From NCBI GenBank assembly GCA_022819745.1, contig JAJEGS010000035.1, positions 124,001 through 188,000 of the forward strand: a stretch of 64,000 nt of DNA. The letters run 5' to 3'. Shown in pieces: positions 18,601-26,527 of the stretch. Origin of the DNA: Candidatus Latescibacterota bacterium. GTDB taxonomy: Bacteria > Latescibacterota > UBA2968 > UBA8231. The position numbers and the translations under genes were made by a program. Under the pieces are notes generated by a model. It did not search any database, was not told the origin of the DNA, and worked only from the letters and a program-made list of their open reading frames with translations. Within the stretch, counting starts at the first letter, position 1, and every line of letters starts with the position of its first letter.

Positions 18601-20598
18601 CGTACCCGAAATCGTCCGAGTCGCACCATCATAGCTCAGACCCTCCGGCAACTCCCCAACCAACTCATACGTCAAATCGCCGTTGCCGCCCGAAGCCGAA
18701 GGCAATACCCAAGGATCTATCGTCTGGCCTTCGGCAAAGGTGACTTGACTCGACACGGTCTCGTCAAAGCGAGGCATTCCATCCACCCGAATCGTGAACA
18801 CCAACGGGGCCGGCTCTTCGCCGTCGACATCCGCCACCCGATACGTCAACGCATACCCGTCAAAAGCATACGTCGCAAACTCCGGCAGATCACCCGAAAT
18901 CGTCCGAGTCCCCGGATCAAACGACAGACCCGCAGGCAACTCCCCATCCAAGCGATACGTCCGCGCCACATTCCCGCCTTCCGCCTCCGGCAACTCTAAG
19001 CTCACCGCCTCGCCCGCTGTATATGGCTGGTCGTCCTGCTCCCGGACGAAGCTGGGGATGCCATTCACCCGAATCGAGAAGGTCAACGTCACCGTATCAC
19101 CATCCACATCCGTTACCCGATACGTGAACCCATAGGACTCAGCATAGGTCACATCCGTCGGCGGCGTACCCGAAATCGTCCGAGCCGCCCCATCAAACGA
19201 AAGACCCGCAGGTAACTCACCCTCCAAGGTATACGTCAACGCTACATTCCCACCTTCCGCCTCCGGCAAACCTAAGCTCACAGCCTCGCCTGTCTGGTAC
19301 AGATGATCTTCCTCCTCCCGGACGAAGCTAGGCATAGCAGCTATCACAATCGTGAAGGTCAACTCGGCCGAATCGCCATCGGAATCCTCCGCCCGATACG
19401 TGAACGGATATGACGCGTCATACAACACATCAGCCGGCGGCGTACCCGAAATCATCCGAGTCGCCGGATCAAACGAAAGACCGTCAGGCAATTCCCCGAT
19501 CAGGCTATACGTCAGAGGGTCGGTGGACCGACCTACTGGCAACTCCCAAGGCTGTTTTATCTCTTCGCCTGCAGTAAAGGTTGTTTGACGCGCAGCAACC
19601 GCCGCGAAGGTAAGCTCCACCGAGATCGTAAAGGTCAATTCCTCGGCGTCGCTCTCCTCCATGTTGGTATCGGAATCTTCTACCCGGTAGGTCATTTCAT
19701 ACGTCCCGGCTATGGTCGGCGTACCCGAGAGCGTCCGAGACCCGGCATCAAAGGTCAGACCCTCCGGCAACTCCCCGATCAAGCTAGATGACATAGATGA
19801 CAAGCTATATCTCGGAGGGCCCTCATACTCTCCCACTGAAGCCTGAGGCAATTCCAAAACTGCTATCTCATCGCCTGTCCGGTACGAGTAATCAGAAACC
19901 GTCGCACCGTCAAAACTCGGCCTCGTATCGACTTCTAGCTCGAATGTCAACGTAGCCGTATCGCCATCGGCATCCGTCACTTCGTAAGTCAGCAGGGAAA
20001 TAGCCACTTCCGAAGGGGTGCCCGAAAGCGTCCGAGACGCAGCATCAAACGCCAATCCCGGCGGCACGGGCCTTAAACTATACGTTAAATCGCCGTTGCC
20101 ACTCAAAGCCGCAGGTAATTCCAAAGCGTTTATCACCACCCCGGCAGAGAACATCTGATCGGCAACCGTCGCACCGTCAAAACTCGGCGCTACATCCTCT
20201 TCCTCTACTGAGATATTGAATGTCAACGTGGCCGTAGCACCATCGGCATCCGTCACTTCGTAGATCATTGAGTAAAAGATCTTTTGCGGGAAAGTGACAA
20301 CATCCGAAGGGGTGCCCGAAAGCGTCCGCGACCCGAAATCAAACGCCAATCCCGGCGGTAAGGGACTCAGAGCATATGTCAAATCGCCACTGCCACCTGT
20401 AGCACCAGGTAGCACCAGAGCCTCTATCGCCACCCCGGCCTCGTACATCTGGTTGGCAACTGTCGCACTGCCAAAGCTCGGCGCATCCTGGGCTTCAGCC
20501 TCTGGAGCCAGCATCAAAGTGACCGCCAGAAAAAGCATACTTAGGCAGGACAGCGCTCTATTCCAAATGAGTTTGTTACTAACTACACAACCGCTCAT
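15637..20598 (-). CDS. Autotransporter with twelve Ig-like modules and a C-terminal beta-barrel
   Basis: A 1653-residue surface protein. The signal peptide runs to about residue 36 (hydrophobic CLSMLFLAVTLMLA, then EAEA-QDAP). Twelve He_PIG/cadherin-like modules of about 90 residues follow to about residue 1150, each with a version of LPPGLSFDxxxRTISGTP and an end resembling YRVxDxDGDxxxLTF. A helical linker precedes a C-terminal domain of roughly 400 residues made of amphipathic beta strands ending in LLLRGRLVF. The terminal Phe is typical of type V autotransporter barrels inserted by BAM. Likely role is adhesion or surface binding; no protease motif is seen. The ATG at 20598 has GGAGGG six bases upstream, so an earlier start 17 codons upstream is rejected. 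Confidence 0.88.
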   Translation of the reverse strand: MSGCVVSNKLIWNRALSCLSMLFLAVTLMLAPEAEAQDAPSFGSATVANQMYEAGVAIEALVLPGATGGSGDLTYALSPLPPGLAFDFGSRTLSGTPSDVVTFPQKIFYSMIYEVTDADGATATLTFNISVEEEDVAPSFDGATVADQMFSAGVVINALELPAALSGNGDLTYSLRPVPPGLAFDAASRTLSGTPSEVAISLLTYEVTDADGDTATLTFELEVDTRPSFDGATVSDYSYRTGDEIAVLELPQASVGEYEGPPRYSLSSMSSSLIGELPEGLTFDAGSRTLSGTPTIAGTYEMTYRVEDSDTNMEESDAEELTFTISVELTFAAVAARQTTFTAGEEIKQPWELPVGRSTDPLTYSLIGELPDGLSFDPATRMISGTPPADVLYDASYPFTYRAEDSDGDSAELTFTIVIAAMPSFVREEEDHLYQTGEAVSLGLPEAEGGNVALTYTLEGELPAGLSFDGAARTISGTPPTDVTYAESYGFTYRVTDVDGDTVTLTFSIRVNGIPSFVREQDDQPYTAGEAVSLELPEAEGGNVARTYRLDGELPAGLSFDPGTRTISGDLPEFATYAFDGYALTYRVADVDGEEPAPLVFTIRVDGMPRFDETVSSQVTFAEGQTIDPWVLPSASGGNGDLTYELVGELPEGLSYDGATRTISGTLSADATYAAESEGYTLTYQVTDQDGDGPAALEFTIVVHGMPSFHAQVVDDQLYEAGNEVSLGLPEAVGGNGALTYTLEGELPAGLSFDGAARTISGTPPADYLYVAEGYALTYGVADVDGDAVTLRFTIAVNGIPSFGDQVVEDQQYAAGDAVSLELPEAVGGNVALTYFLDGALPPGLAFNPTSRTISGELSPNVSYSPEGYALTYRVADVDGEEPAPLTFTISVNAMPFFEGSITNQRVPEGEEMASLELPAALGGNGQLTYSLNEESLPPGLVFDAEARTISGTPELNVSHPAEGYALTFRVEDEDGDSAELSFFLTVDGTPTFFDATIEDRILRQNEAMDPWEFPAASGGNGDLTYTLDMNVPGLSFDAVARTLSGTPTDTGVYRLIYQVEDQDGDSAELTFHITVDGAPSFSGDVANQTYIDGEAIEDLVLPLASGGNLLSLNPDGEVDFGELTYTLDNVPPGLTFDPNPMSPMLSGTPTEVGTYTLTYTAHDFDDNMTAEDAAILSFEVRVEESATDRFAELNEQILSKYALAIADGTNRAIENRLEHMDRVGDVNKSFRFAAESTLHDMIQSGRIFENRPVNLAQVMNGSSFAAPFGFGRGCILCPGSPTFWGRGDYGQMSSDDGSLDWEGNLSRAQIGLDARPGAEMLTGLALSWAQGSFDYTAPLLGEERVDGTYETRMLSLHPYVGFSPGRLGVWLTAGLGRGNLDIDDQQGTVGQQSSDTSLRTASVGASGDLLASGPTQLRLKAAATVAQVEVEGGAVENGQGNRIAEQTVSANRLRLALKASHAYEAGMDGQVTPELEVALRQDGGDGLTGAGVEVGGGLRYEGGGFTLEAMARSLVSDGDDAVEYREWGAHLLLQRSASTGGRGLSLRVMPTYGTQANSLTLWERSVAEIADRGVANAQGQLRAEVGYGLAALGGRGVYTVYSGMTQAPERLQLRLGTRFEVDSSMSVSLESSRWQRMAGASHGLLLRGRLVF
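17130..20500. repeat. Tandem coding repeats of the autotransporter passenger
   Basis: Twelve degenerate repeats of about 270-300 bases encode the Ig-like modules. Two of them are nearly identical at DNA level: 18305-18387 and 19160-19242 differ at only 2 of 83 positions. This points to recent duplication or gene conversion. Confidence 0.85.
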
Positions 20599-20879
20599 AA
20601 TTGACCCTCCAATGAGAGATTTAAGTTTTAAGTTTAAGTTGCAGCGCAACTTTGTGCGCTAGACCGCCGCCTCGCCGCTCTAAAGCCGCAACCACCTTCC
20701 ACCACCGCACTCATGGTTCCTCCCCCTTAGCGACCCTTACAACAATAGCTTAATTGAAGAGCGTGTAGAGAAGCCTGAGACTGTGTTACGTACTCAATAC
20801 AAAATACGCATCTAATATCCAGGATGCAAGAGGTAGTTTCTAAACTATATGGCCTATCAGCACCTAGCACTCAGAAAGG

Positions 20880-21353
20880 TCAAGATCTTACAAAAAGAGG
20901 AAGGTCTTGACGCAACTCGGCTTCCAACTTAGAGTGGCAAGAAGGGCAAACCGAAATCAGATGTTCCAGCTTGTTGGCCTCTATATTGGAAGAAAAACTG
21001 CGGTAGGGAATCTTGTGATGTACGTCAAGCTGGCGTCCCAGTTCCTCTTCGCTGACCCCGCATACCTGACAGATGAAGCCATCGCGCGTCCGCGCCTTTA
21101 GCGCTTGGAGTTCCCAATTGGCCCCCCGCCTTTTGGAAGTCTCCCCTAAGCAAACCTCTAACGATGGCATAGCCTCTGTCCAAGCACGACGGCAGGACGC
21201 GTCGCAAAAGTGCAACTGCGCTTGACCCGCATACCAAGTTGGCACCTCAATCTCTAGGCGACAGTGCGCACAGCGCGTAGCGGTCTGCACACCGTCGCCA
21301 GCAGAGCATCGTTCGCCAAAATCAAATCCCATCTGATCACTATAAGAAGCCAT
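20880..21353 (-). CDS. HNH endonuclease-like protein with N-terminal zinc finger
   Basis: A 157-residue protein. The N-terminal part carries RCAHC and HFCDASC, probably a zinc finger like those in treble-clef/TRASH-type proteins. The C-terminal half is an HNH nuclease core: CQVCG, DVHHKIPY (catalytic His pair), an Asn-containing helix (NIEANKLEHLI), and CPSCHSKLEAEL. HNH proteins cut DNA in restriction, repair or mobile-element contexts; nothing nearby says which. It is alone between the autotransporter upstream spacer and rpsT. No strong ribosome binding site is visible before the ATG. Confidence 0.75.
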   Translation of the reverse strand: MASYSDQMGFDFGERCSAGDGVQTATRCAHCRLEIEVPTWYAGQAQLHFCDASCRRAWTEAMPSLEVCLGETSKRRGANWELQALKARTRDGFICQVCGVSEEELGRQLDVHHKIPYRSFSSNIEANKLEHLISVCPSCHSKLEAELRQDLPLFVRS

Positions 21354-21430
21354 GATAAGATCACAGGGCTAATTTTATGCGGGGCTCCAGTTCGTTTTGG
21401 CCTTCGCTAGCTTCTTTTTGAAGACCCGCC

Positions 21431-21459
21431 TTGTCCCTTCTCCCCACTTTTTATATATT
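21431..21459 (+). promoter_or_regulatory. Probable rpsT promoter
   Basis: TTGTCC, 17 bases, then TATATT, ending 28 bases before the rpsT start codon and just ahead of the GGAGGAG ribosome binding site. Confidence 0.55.
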
Positions 21460-21486
21460 TAATGATTTTATTGGAGGAGCGCAAAA

Positions 21487-21741
21487 TTGCCTAAACTCAA
21501 GTCTGCCAAGAAGCACCAAATCACTAGTGCCAAAGCCTACGTACGCAACCGCGCAATCCGCTCGCGGATGCGTACGGCCCTCAAGAAAGTCCGCCAAGCT
21601 CCGGACAAAGCCTCGGCCGAGATCGCTCTACAGGCGGCGATATCGATCATCGACAGGACCACCAACAAGGGCATTATCCACAAAAATGCCGCCGCCCGCT
21701 ACAAGTCGCGGTTGAGCCGTCTCGTGCAGACTATGACTTGA
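21487..21741 (+). CDS. rpsT: 30S ribosomal protein S20
   Basis: An 84-residue basic helical protein that binds 16S rRNA early in 30S assembly. It shows typical S20 features: KLKSAKKHQITSAKAYVRNRAIRSR split by family-conserved Lys/Arg helices, and the C-terminal GIIHKNAAARYKSRLSR. It begins at TTG with a strong GGAGGAG eight bases upstream; E. coli rpsT also uses UUG, which in that organism takes part in autogenous translational control. Its stop lies 7 bases from the convergent cysK stop. Confidence 0.93.
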   Translation: MPKLKSAKKHQITSAKAYVRNRAIRSRMRTALKKVRQAPDKASAEIALQAAISIIDRTTNKGIIHKNAAARYKSRLSRLVQTMT

Positions 21742-21748
21742 TGATCCT

Positions 21749-22666
21749 TCATTCAAAGGCACGAGTACTCAAGTAGCGCAATCCGCTGTCGCAGAGGATC
21801 GTCACGACCCGAGCATTTCCGCCCATTTCGCGAGCAACTTGGGCGGCGATATAGGCGTTGGCCCCTGCTGAAATCCCCACCAAAAGCCCTTCCTCTCGCG
21901 CCAAGCGCCGGGCCATTTCATACGCGTCGTCGTCGGTAATGACCCGTACCTCGTCGATAACTTTGCGGTTGAGAATTGGCGGTACAAAACCTGCGCCAAT
22001 ACCCTCTATATAACTGAATCCAGCCCTCCCGCCTGAAAGTACGGGCGACCCGGCAGGCTCGACGGCGATGACCCGGACCGTGGACAGAGCTTCCTTGAGT
22101 ACTTCGCCGACGCCAGTCAACGATCCCCCAGTACCCACCCCTGCCACAAAGGCATCAATTCGGCCATCTAGCTGTTCTATGATCTCACGGCCGGTCGTGC
22201 GACGGTGTATCTCGGGGTTCGCTGCATTCATAAACTGCTGTGGCAAAAAGTAATCTGGATGCTCGCGCTTGAGTTCAAGCGCTTTGTCGATAGCGCCGCG
22301 CATGCCCTCGGCCGCTGGTGTCAACACAACTTCGGCCCCGTACGCCTGCATCTGTAAGCGGCGCTCGCGGCTAGCCGTGTCGAACATGGTGACGATGAGC
22401 TTGTAGCCCTTGTAGGCAGCCACCATGGCCAAGCCAATGCCGGTATTGCCGCTAGTGGGCTCAATGATCGTGCCGCCCTTGGCCAGCAGTCCCTGCTCTT
22501 CGGCAGCTTCAATCATCGCCAGAGCGATGCGGTCCTTGACACTACCGCCCGGATTGGTCGCCTCCAACTTGCCCCACACCTCGGCCGCATCCTTCCCGAC
22601 GACTCGACTGAGGCGGACCATAGGCGTAGCCCCGATTAACTCCAGCACATTGTGGGCACGTTTCAT
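21749..22666 (-). CDS. cysK: Cysteine synthase A-type PLP enzyme
   Basis: A 305-residue beta-substituting PLP enzyme (O-acetylserine sulfhydrylase fold). The PLP lysine is Lys44 in NPGGSVKDR. The substrate loop is TSGNTGIGLA and the phosphate-binding loop GVGTGGSLTGVG. It is the last gene of a cluster with a second cysteine synthase, a JAMM protease and a MoaD-like carrier, so sulfide or carrier-bound thiocarboxylate could be its sulfur source. It starts 38 bases after the carrier gene's stop with a weak AGG site. Confidence 0.9.
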   Translation of the reverse strand: MKRAHNVLELIGATPMVRLSRVVGKDAAEVWGKLEATNPGGSVKDRIALAMIEAAEEQGLLAKGGTIIEPTSGNTGIGLAMVAAYKGYKLIVTMFDTASRERRLQMQAYGAEVVLTPAAEGMRGAIDKALELKREHPDYFLPQQFMNAANPEIHRRTTGREIIEQLDGRIDAFVAGVGTGGSLTGVGEVLKEALSTVRVIAVEPAGSPVLSGGRAGFSYIEGIGAGFVPPILNRKVIDEVRVITDDDAYEMARRLAREEGLLVGISAGANAYIAAQVAREMGGNARVVTILCDSGLRYLSTRAFE

Positions 22667-22704
22667 CCTGTACCAAACCTAACGCCAACCGCCTGTGGTA
22701 GTCC

Positions 22705-22983
22705 TCAACTGCCGCCAGCAATGGCCGGGACGATAGAGACGCTGTCACCGTCGTTGAGGGTCGTGTCCTTGCCGTCGAGGAAGCGAATATCTTCGTCGTT
22801 GACGAAGATATTGACATAGCGGCGTATCTCGCCTCCTTCGTCGAGCAGTTTATCGGCCAAGCCCTCGTAGGAACCGTCGAGACCATTTACCAACTCGCTA
22901 ATAGTCCCTGCCTCCAATTCGACCTCGGCCTGATTGTGAGTCAATTTCCGCAACGGCGTGGGAATGTGAACAGTAATCGGCAT
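22705..22983 (-). CDS. MoaD/ThiS-family sulfur carrier protein (CysO-like)
   Basis: A 92-residue ubiquitin-fold protein (MPITVHIPTPLRKL start, core RRYVNIFVNDEDIRF, end VSIVPAIAGGS). Sulfur carriers end in Gly-Gly, which an E1-like enzyme adenylates and converts to a thiocarboxylate. Here one extra Ser follows the Gly-Gly, so trimming would be needed; the adjacent JAMM peptidase is the obvious candidate. Start ATG at 22983 has GGAGGA upstream; a longer frame would add 18 residues that do not fit the family. In mycobacteria CysO feeds CysM in cysteine synthesis. Confidence 0.88.
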   Translation of the reverse strand: MPITVHIPTPLRKLTHNQAEVELEAGTISELVNGLDGSYEGLADKLLDEGGEIRRYVNIFVNDEDIRFLDGKDTTLNDGDSVSIVPAIAGGS

Positions 22984-23043
22984 TTCATCCTCCATGTGGT
23001 AATTTGAGCGGCTCCACCGCCCGCCTTCTATTTTCAATAGTGA

Positions 23044-23538
23044 CTAAACTATTTCAACACCCGTTTCGGCGTAGCGACTGCCGTCCCAAGCAAAACATTT
23101 GTAGCCTTGCACTTTCCGCTGGCTACTCGTCTCCTCACCATAGACTGAAAGCACCAGATACATCGCATCCGGGTCGTCTGGGTCGTCTCCTGCTTCTCGG
23201 CTGTTGAATATCCAAGTACGCCTTTCGTCTTCGGCCGAGAAATAGGCCGCGCAATCAATGTGGGAATGGTAGCAACCCGAGACCCGGCCCCCGGCCTTTT
23301 CAGCCGCTTCCGCGATGCGCAATTGCTCACCAGCGTCAATCAGATAGGCCGTACTTGCGTCGCGAGGATAGTGCTTAGGGTCTTCTTCGTGCCGCTGCTG
23401 TTGTACATTAGTACAAGTATGGACAGCGGACACCCCACTCGGCACCTCCTCAACCAACAGACCACAACACTCATGTGGGTACTCGGCCAAGGCTTGGACG
23501 CAAATCCGATCAAAGTCCCCGCGGGCAATGCGCAGCAT
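23044..23538 (-). CDS. JAMM/MPN+ zinc metallopeptidase (Mec-like)
   Basis: A 164-residue M67-type isopeptidase. The JAMM signature is complete: Glu23 (in HECCG), His91-Ser-His93 and Asp104, spaced H-x-H-x10-D. In Mycobacterium, Mec releases cysteine from the CysO-cysteine adduct. In Wolinella a relative (HcyD) trims the carrier to expose its Gly-Gly end. Lying between cysM and a carrier with a residue past Gly-Gly, this enzyme may do either or both. Tight spacing (13 bases to cysM, about 60 to the carrier start) indicates one operon. Confidence 0.9.
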   Translation of the reverse strand: MLRIARGDFDRICVQALAEYPHECCGLLVEEVPSGVSAVHTCTNVQQQRHEEDPKHYPRDASTAYLIDAGEQLRIAEAAEKAGGRVSGCYHSHIDCAAYFSAEDERRTWIFNSREAGDDPDDPDAMYLVLSVYGEETSSQRKVQGYKCFAWDGSRYAETGVEIV

Positions 23539-23550
23539 TGAGTCATCCTT

Positions 23551-24471
23551 TCACTTAGTAATGCCCTCAAGGGCCAACCGCCACATGGGCGTACTCATGT
23601 ACTTGTCGCCGCCATCGCAAAATATCGTCACGACTACCCCCGTATCTAGCTGACGGGCAACTTCCAGCGCGGCCCAATAAGCTCCACCCGAAGACTGGCC
23701 AACGAGAATCCCCTGCTCGACCGGCAGACGCAAGGTGGTATCATAAGCATCATCGGTATCTATCGGTATTTTGTAGTCGAGGAGCGTCTCGTCGTAGATA
23801 CCAGGGACAATCGAACTTTCCATGTGCTTAAGGCCCTCAATGCCGTGAAACGGCTCGGCTGGCTCAGCAGCAATGATCTGGGTCGCCGGATTGAATTTCC
23901 TAAGACCTCGACCGGTGCCCATCAAGGTACCGCTAGTACCGATAGTGGCGACAAAGTGAGTAACTCGACCTTGGGTCTGCTCCCAGATTTCGGGCGCAGT
24001 GGTATCGCGATGGGCGTACCAATTGGCGGGATTATTGTATTGGTCGGGCTTGAAGTACCGGTCGGGATCGGCTTCGTATATTCTCCTAGCTTCCCGTATA
24101 GCTCCGTCGGAAAGCTCCCCTGGGTCGGTGTACACCACTTCGGCACCATAGGCGGCGAGAATGGCCTTGCGCTCGCGACTAACATTGGCCGGCATGGCCA
24201 ATGTTACCCGATAGCCTTTAGCAGCACCGATCATAGCATAGGCAATGCCGGTATTTCCAGAAGTGGAATCCAAAATGACCTTGCCCGGCCCCAGCGACCC
24301 GTCCTGCTCACCATCCTCGATCATCCGCCGCGCCGGCCGGTCTTTGACCGACCCCCCAGGGTTGAAAAACTCCAGCTTGGCATACACTTCTACTTGCGGT
24401 GAAATAGCCGGATCCCTCAGCCGCAAGAGCGGCGTATTACCAATCTGCTCGACGACCGATAGGCCAATCAC
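23551..24471 (-). CDS. cysM: Cysteine synthase, CysM-type
   Basis: A 306-residue PLP-dependent synthase with PLP lysine Lys43 (NPGGSVKDR), the STSGNTGIAYA loop, and a GTSGTLMGTGRGL phosphate loop. Together with the neighbouring carrier and JAMM genes it resembles the mycobacterial CysM that uses O-phosphoserine and thiocarboxylated CysO, although I cannot verify the phosphoserine-selecting residues by eye. It leads the minus-strand cluster cysM-JAMM-carrier-cysK. The divergent aspS promoter lies just upstream. Confidence 0.88.
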   Translation of the reverse strand: MIGLSVVEQIGNTPLLRLRDPAISPQVEVYAKLEFFNPGGSVKDRPARRMIEDGEQDGSLGPGKVILDSTSGNTGIAYAMIGAAKGYRVTLAMPANVSRERKAILAAYGAEVVYTDPGELSDGAIREARRIYEADPDRYFKPDQYNNPANWYAHRDTTAPEIWEQTQGRVTHFVATIGTSGTLMGTGRGLRKFNPATQIIAAEPAEPFHGIEGLKHMESSIVPGIYDETLLDYKIPIDTDDAYDTTLRLPVEQGILVGQSSGGAYWAALEVARQLDTGVVVTIFCDGGDKYMSTPMWRLALEGITK

Positions 24472-24533
24472 AAAAATCTCCCTTCACGATTAAAAGAACC
24501 AAAATCCACCATGTCAACCAACCCGGTCTTTTC

Positions 24534-24562
24534 TTGACACTCTCCAAACTGCATTCTACTTT
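24534..24562 (+). promoter_or_regulatory. Probable aspS promoter
   Basis: A consensus TTGACA, 17 bases, then TACTTT, ending 45 bases before the aspS start codon. Confidence 0.6.
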
Positions 24563-24607
24563 AGTTTGTTTCCCATTTAAAATCCAATGATCATTTAGGT
24601 GTAACTT

Positions 24608-26392
24608 ATGGAAGAGCCGAGGGAAGGCTTGGGCGACTGGGAGCGTACGCACAACTGCGGCACTCTCACGAACAAAGATATCGGTCAGCGCGTGTTGTTA
24701 ATGGGCTGGGTCTGGCGCCGCCGCGACCACGGCGGCGTTATTTTTATCGACCTCCGAGACCGCTACGGCATTACCCAAATCGTCTTCAACCCACAGCGCG
24801 ATCCAATCGCCTACCAGCAGGCCGACCACTTGCGCAGTGAGTACGTCATCGCCGTACAAGGCGAAGTCGAGGCCCGCCCCGAAGGTATGGTCAACCTTCA
24901 ATTGCCCACCGGGGCTATTGAGGTAAACTGCGATCAGCTACGCCTCCTCAATCGCTGTCAGACCCCGCCTTTTCTCATCGAAGATCAAACCGACGCTGGC
25001 GAGGAAATTCGGCTCAAATATCGCTATTTGGACCTGCGGCGGCCTCGTGTCCAAGGCAATTTGCTACTCAGGCACCGTGGCTACCAAATCGTACGCCGCC
25101 TGCTCGACAAACGAGGCTTTATTGAAGTTGAAACGCCGTTTCTGACCAAGAGCACTCCTGAAGGGGCCCGAGATTACCTCGTCCCCAGCCGAGTCCATCC
25201 CAATCAATTTTTCGCTTTGCCCCAATCGCCTCAAACCTATAAGCAACTCTTGATGATCGCGGGCTACGACCGCTACTTCCAGATCGTCAAGTGCTTCCGC
25301 GACGAGGATTTGCGCGCCGACCGCCAACCCGAATTTACCCAAATCGACATTGAAATGGCCTTCGTACGCGAGGATCACGTCATGACCATTGCCGAAGATC
25401 TGACCCGCGCCCTTTTTGCTCAGTTGCGGCAAATCGATTTACCCAATCCCTTTCCGCGACTCACTTACCGCGAAGCCATGGAGCGCTTCGGCTCCGATAA
25501 ACCCGATCTGCGCTTTGGCCTAGAAATCAAAGATGTAGCGGCAGCAGCACGCTCTTCCCAATTCCAAGTCTTTCATTCCGTTCTTGACAATGGCGGTCAA
25601 GTCAAAGGTATAAATGCCAAGGGGTGCAGTGGGTTCTCTCGCGGACAAATTGACGATCTAATCGCCTTCGTCCAAGGATTAGGTGCTAAGGGTCTTAGCT
25701 GGATCAAACACACCGACGCCGGCCTTGAATCCTCCATCGTCAAATTCTTCCCCCAAGCCGCTCAAACTCAGTTGATCGAGGCTCTCGAATCCGCCCCTAG
25801 TGACCTAATGCTTTTTGTCGCCGACCAGCCCAAGCAGGTCGCCCGGATACTCGGAGCACTGCGCTTGGAATTGGCTCAGCGCCTCTCATTAGTACCCGAG
25901 GATTCTTGGCAACCCCTTTGGATCAGCCAATTCCCCCTGCTAGAACGCGACGAGGAAGCCGACCGCTTTACAGCCGTACACCACCCCTTCACAGCTCCCT
26001 TAGAAGAAGACCTCGCCCTATTGGATAGTGCCCCTGCCGACGCTAGAGCGCGAGCCTATGACTTGGTCCTCAATGGCAATGAAATTGCCGGGGGCAGCAT
26101 GCGAATTTTCCAGCGCTCAGTACAAGCCCATCTCTTTCAACTCTTAGAGATCGGCACCGAAGAAGCCGCTGCCAAATTCGGTTTCCTGCTCGAAGCGCTC
26201 GACTACGGAGCCCCGCCACACGGTGGCATTGCCTTTGGCTTTGACCGGCTGATCGCCTTGCTCGCCAACGAAGATTCAATCCGCGAAGTCATCGCCTTCC
26301 CCAAGACCAATAAGGCCGTGGGCTTGATGGAAAATGCCCCTTCTTCCGTCGATTTGGGCCAGTTGCGCGAATTGGGTATTCGGCCTGCCTGA
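24608..26392 (+). CDS. aspS: Aspartyl-tRNA synthetase
   Basis: A 594-residue class IIb synthetase of bacterial type that charges tRNA-Asp. The N-terminal OB fold (VLLMGWVWRRRDHGGVIFIDLRD region) recognises the anticodon. Class II motif 2 appears as CFRDEDLRADRQPEFTQID and motif 3 as GIAFGFDRLIALL. The GAD insertion domain occupies about residues 290-425, and HHPFTAP matches the flipping-loop region after it. Whether it also charges tRNA-Asn cannot be read. A modest AGGTG precedes the ATG. Confidence 0.95.
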   Translation: MEEPREGLGDWERTHNCGTLTNKDIGQRVLLMGWVWRRRDHGGVIFIDLRDRYGITQIVFNPQRDPIAYQQADHLRSEYVIAVQGEVEARPEGMVNLQLPTGAIEVNCDQLRLLNRCQTPPFLIEDQTDAGEEIRLKYRYLDLRRPRVQGNLLLRHRGYQIVRRLLDKRGFIEVETPFLTKSTPEGARDYLVPSRVHPNQFFALPQSPQTYKQLLMIAGYDRYFQIVKCFRDEDLRADRQPEFTQIDIEMAFVREDHVMTIAEDLTRALFAQLRQIDLPNPFPRLTYREAMERFGSDKPDLRFGLEIKDVAAAARSSQFQVFHSVLDNGGQVKGINAKGCSGFSRGQIDDLIAFVQGLGAKGLSWIKHTDAGLESSIVKFFPQAAQTQLIEALESAPSDLMLFVADQPKQVARILGALRLELAQRLSLVPEDSWQPLWISQFPLLERDEEADRFTAVHHPFTAPLEEDLALLDSAPADARARAYDLVLNGNEIAGGSMRIFQRSVQAHLFQLLEIGTEEAAAKFGFLLEALDYGAPPHGGIAFGFDRLIALLANEDSIREVIAFPKTNKAVGLMENAPSSVDLGQLRELGIRPA

Positions 26393-26429
26393 AAACTTTA
26401 CAAGTGGGGTAGATTTTCACTTGTTCTGC

Positions 26430-26457
26430 TTGACATCCACTCTAGGTCGCCTATATT
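26430..26457 (+). promoter_or_regulatory. Probable promoter of the lipoprotein-LysM operon
   Basis: TTGACA, 16 bases, then TATATT, about 70 bases before the lipoprotein start. Confidence 0.55.
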
Positions 26458-26527
26458 TGTGGCCATATCCCGTATATTAATGTAAGATCGCTGTTTGATC
26501 CTTAAGCTTAGGTGGAGGAACTACTTA

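Noticed and set aside
17130..20500. Regular repeats suggesting a CRISPR array or satellite
   Set aside because: The period is about 90 codons and the repeats encode a continuous protein; there are no short identical repeats with unique spacers.
21354..21430. Attenuator or riboswitch in the rpsT leader
   Set aside because: The spacer is short, and the promoter lies only 28 bases before the start, leaving no room for a structured leader.
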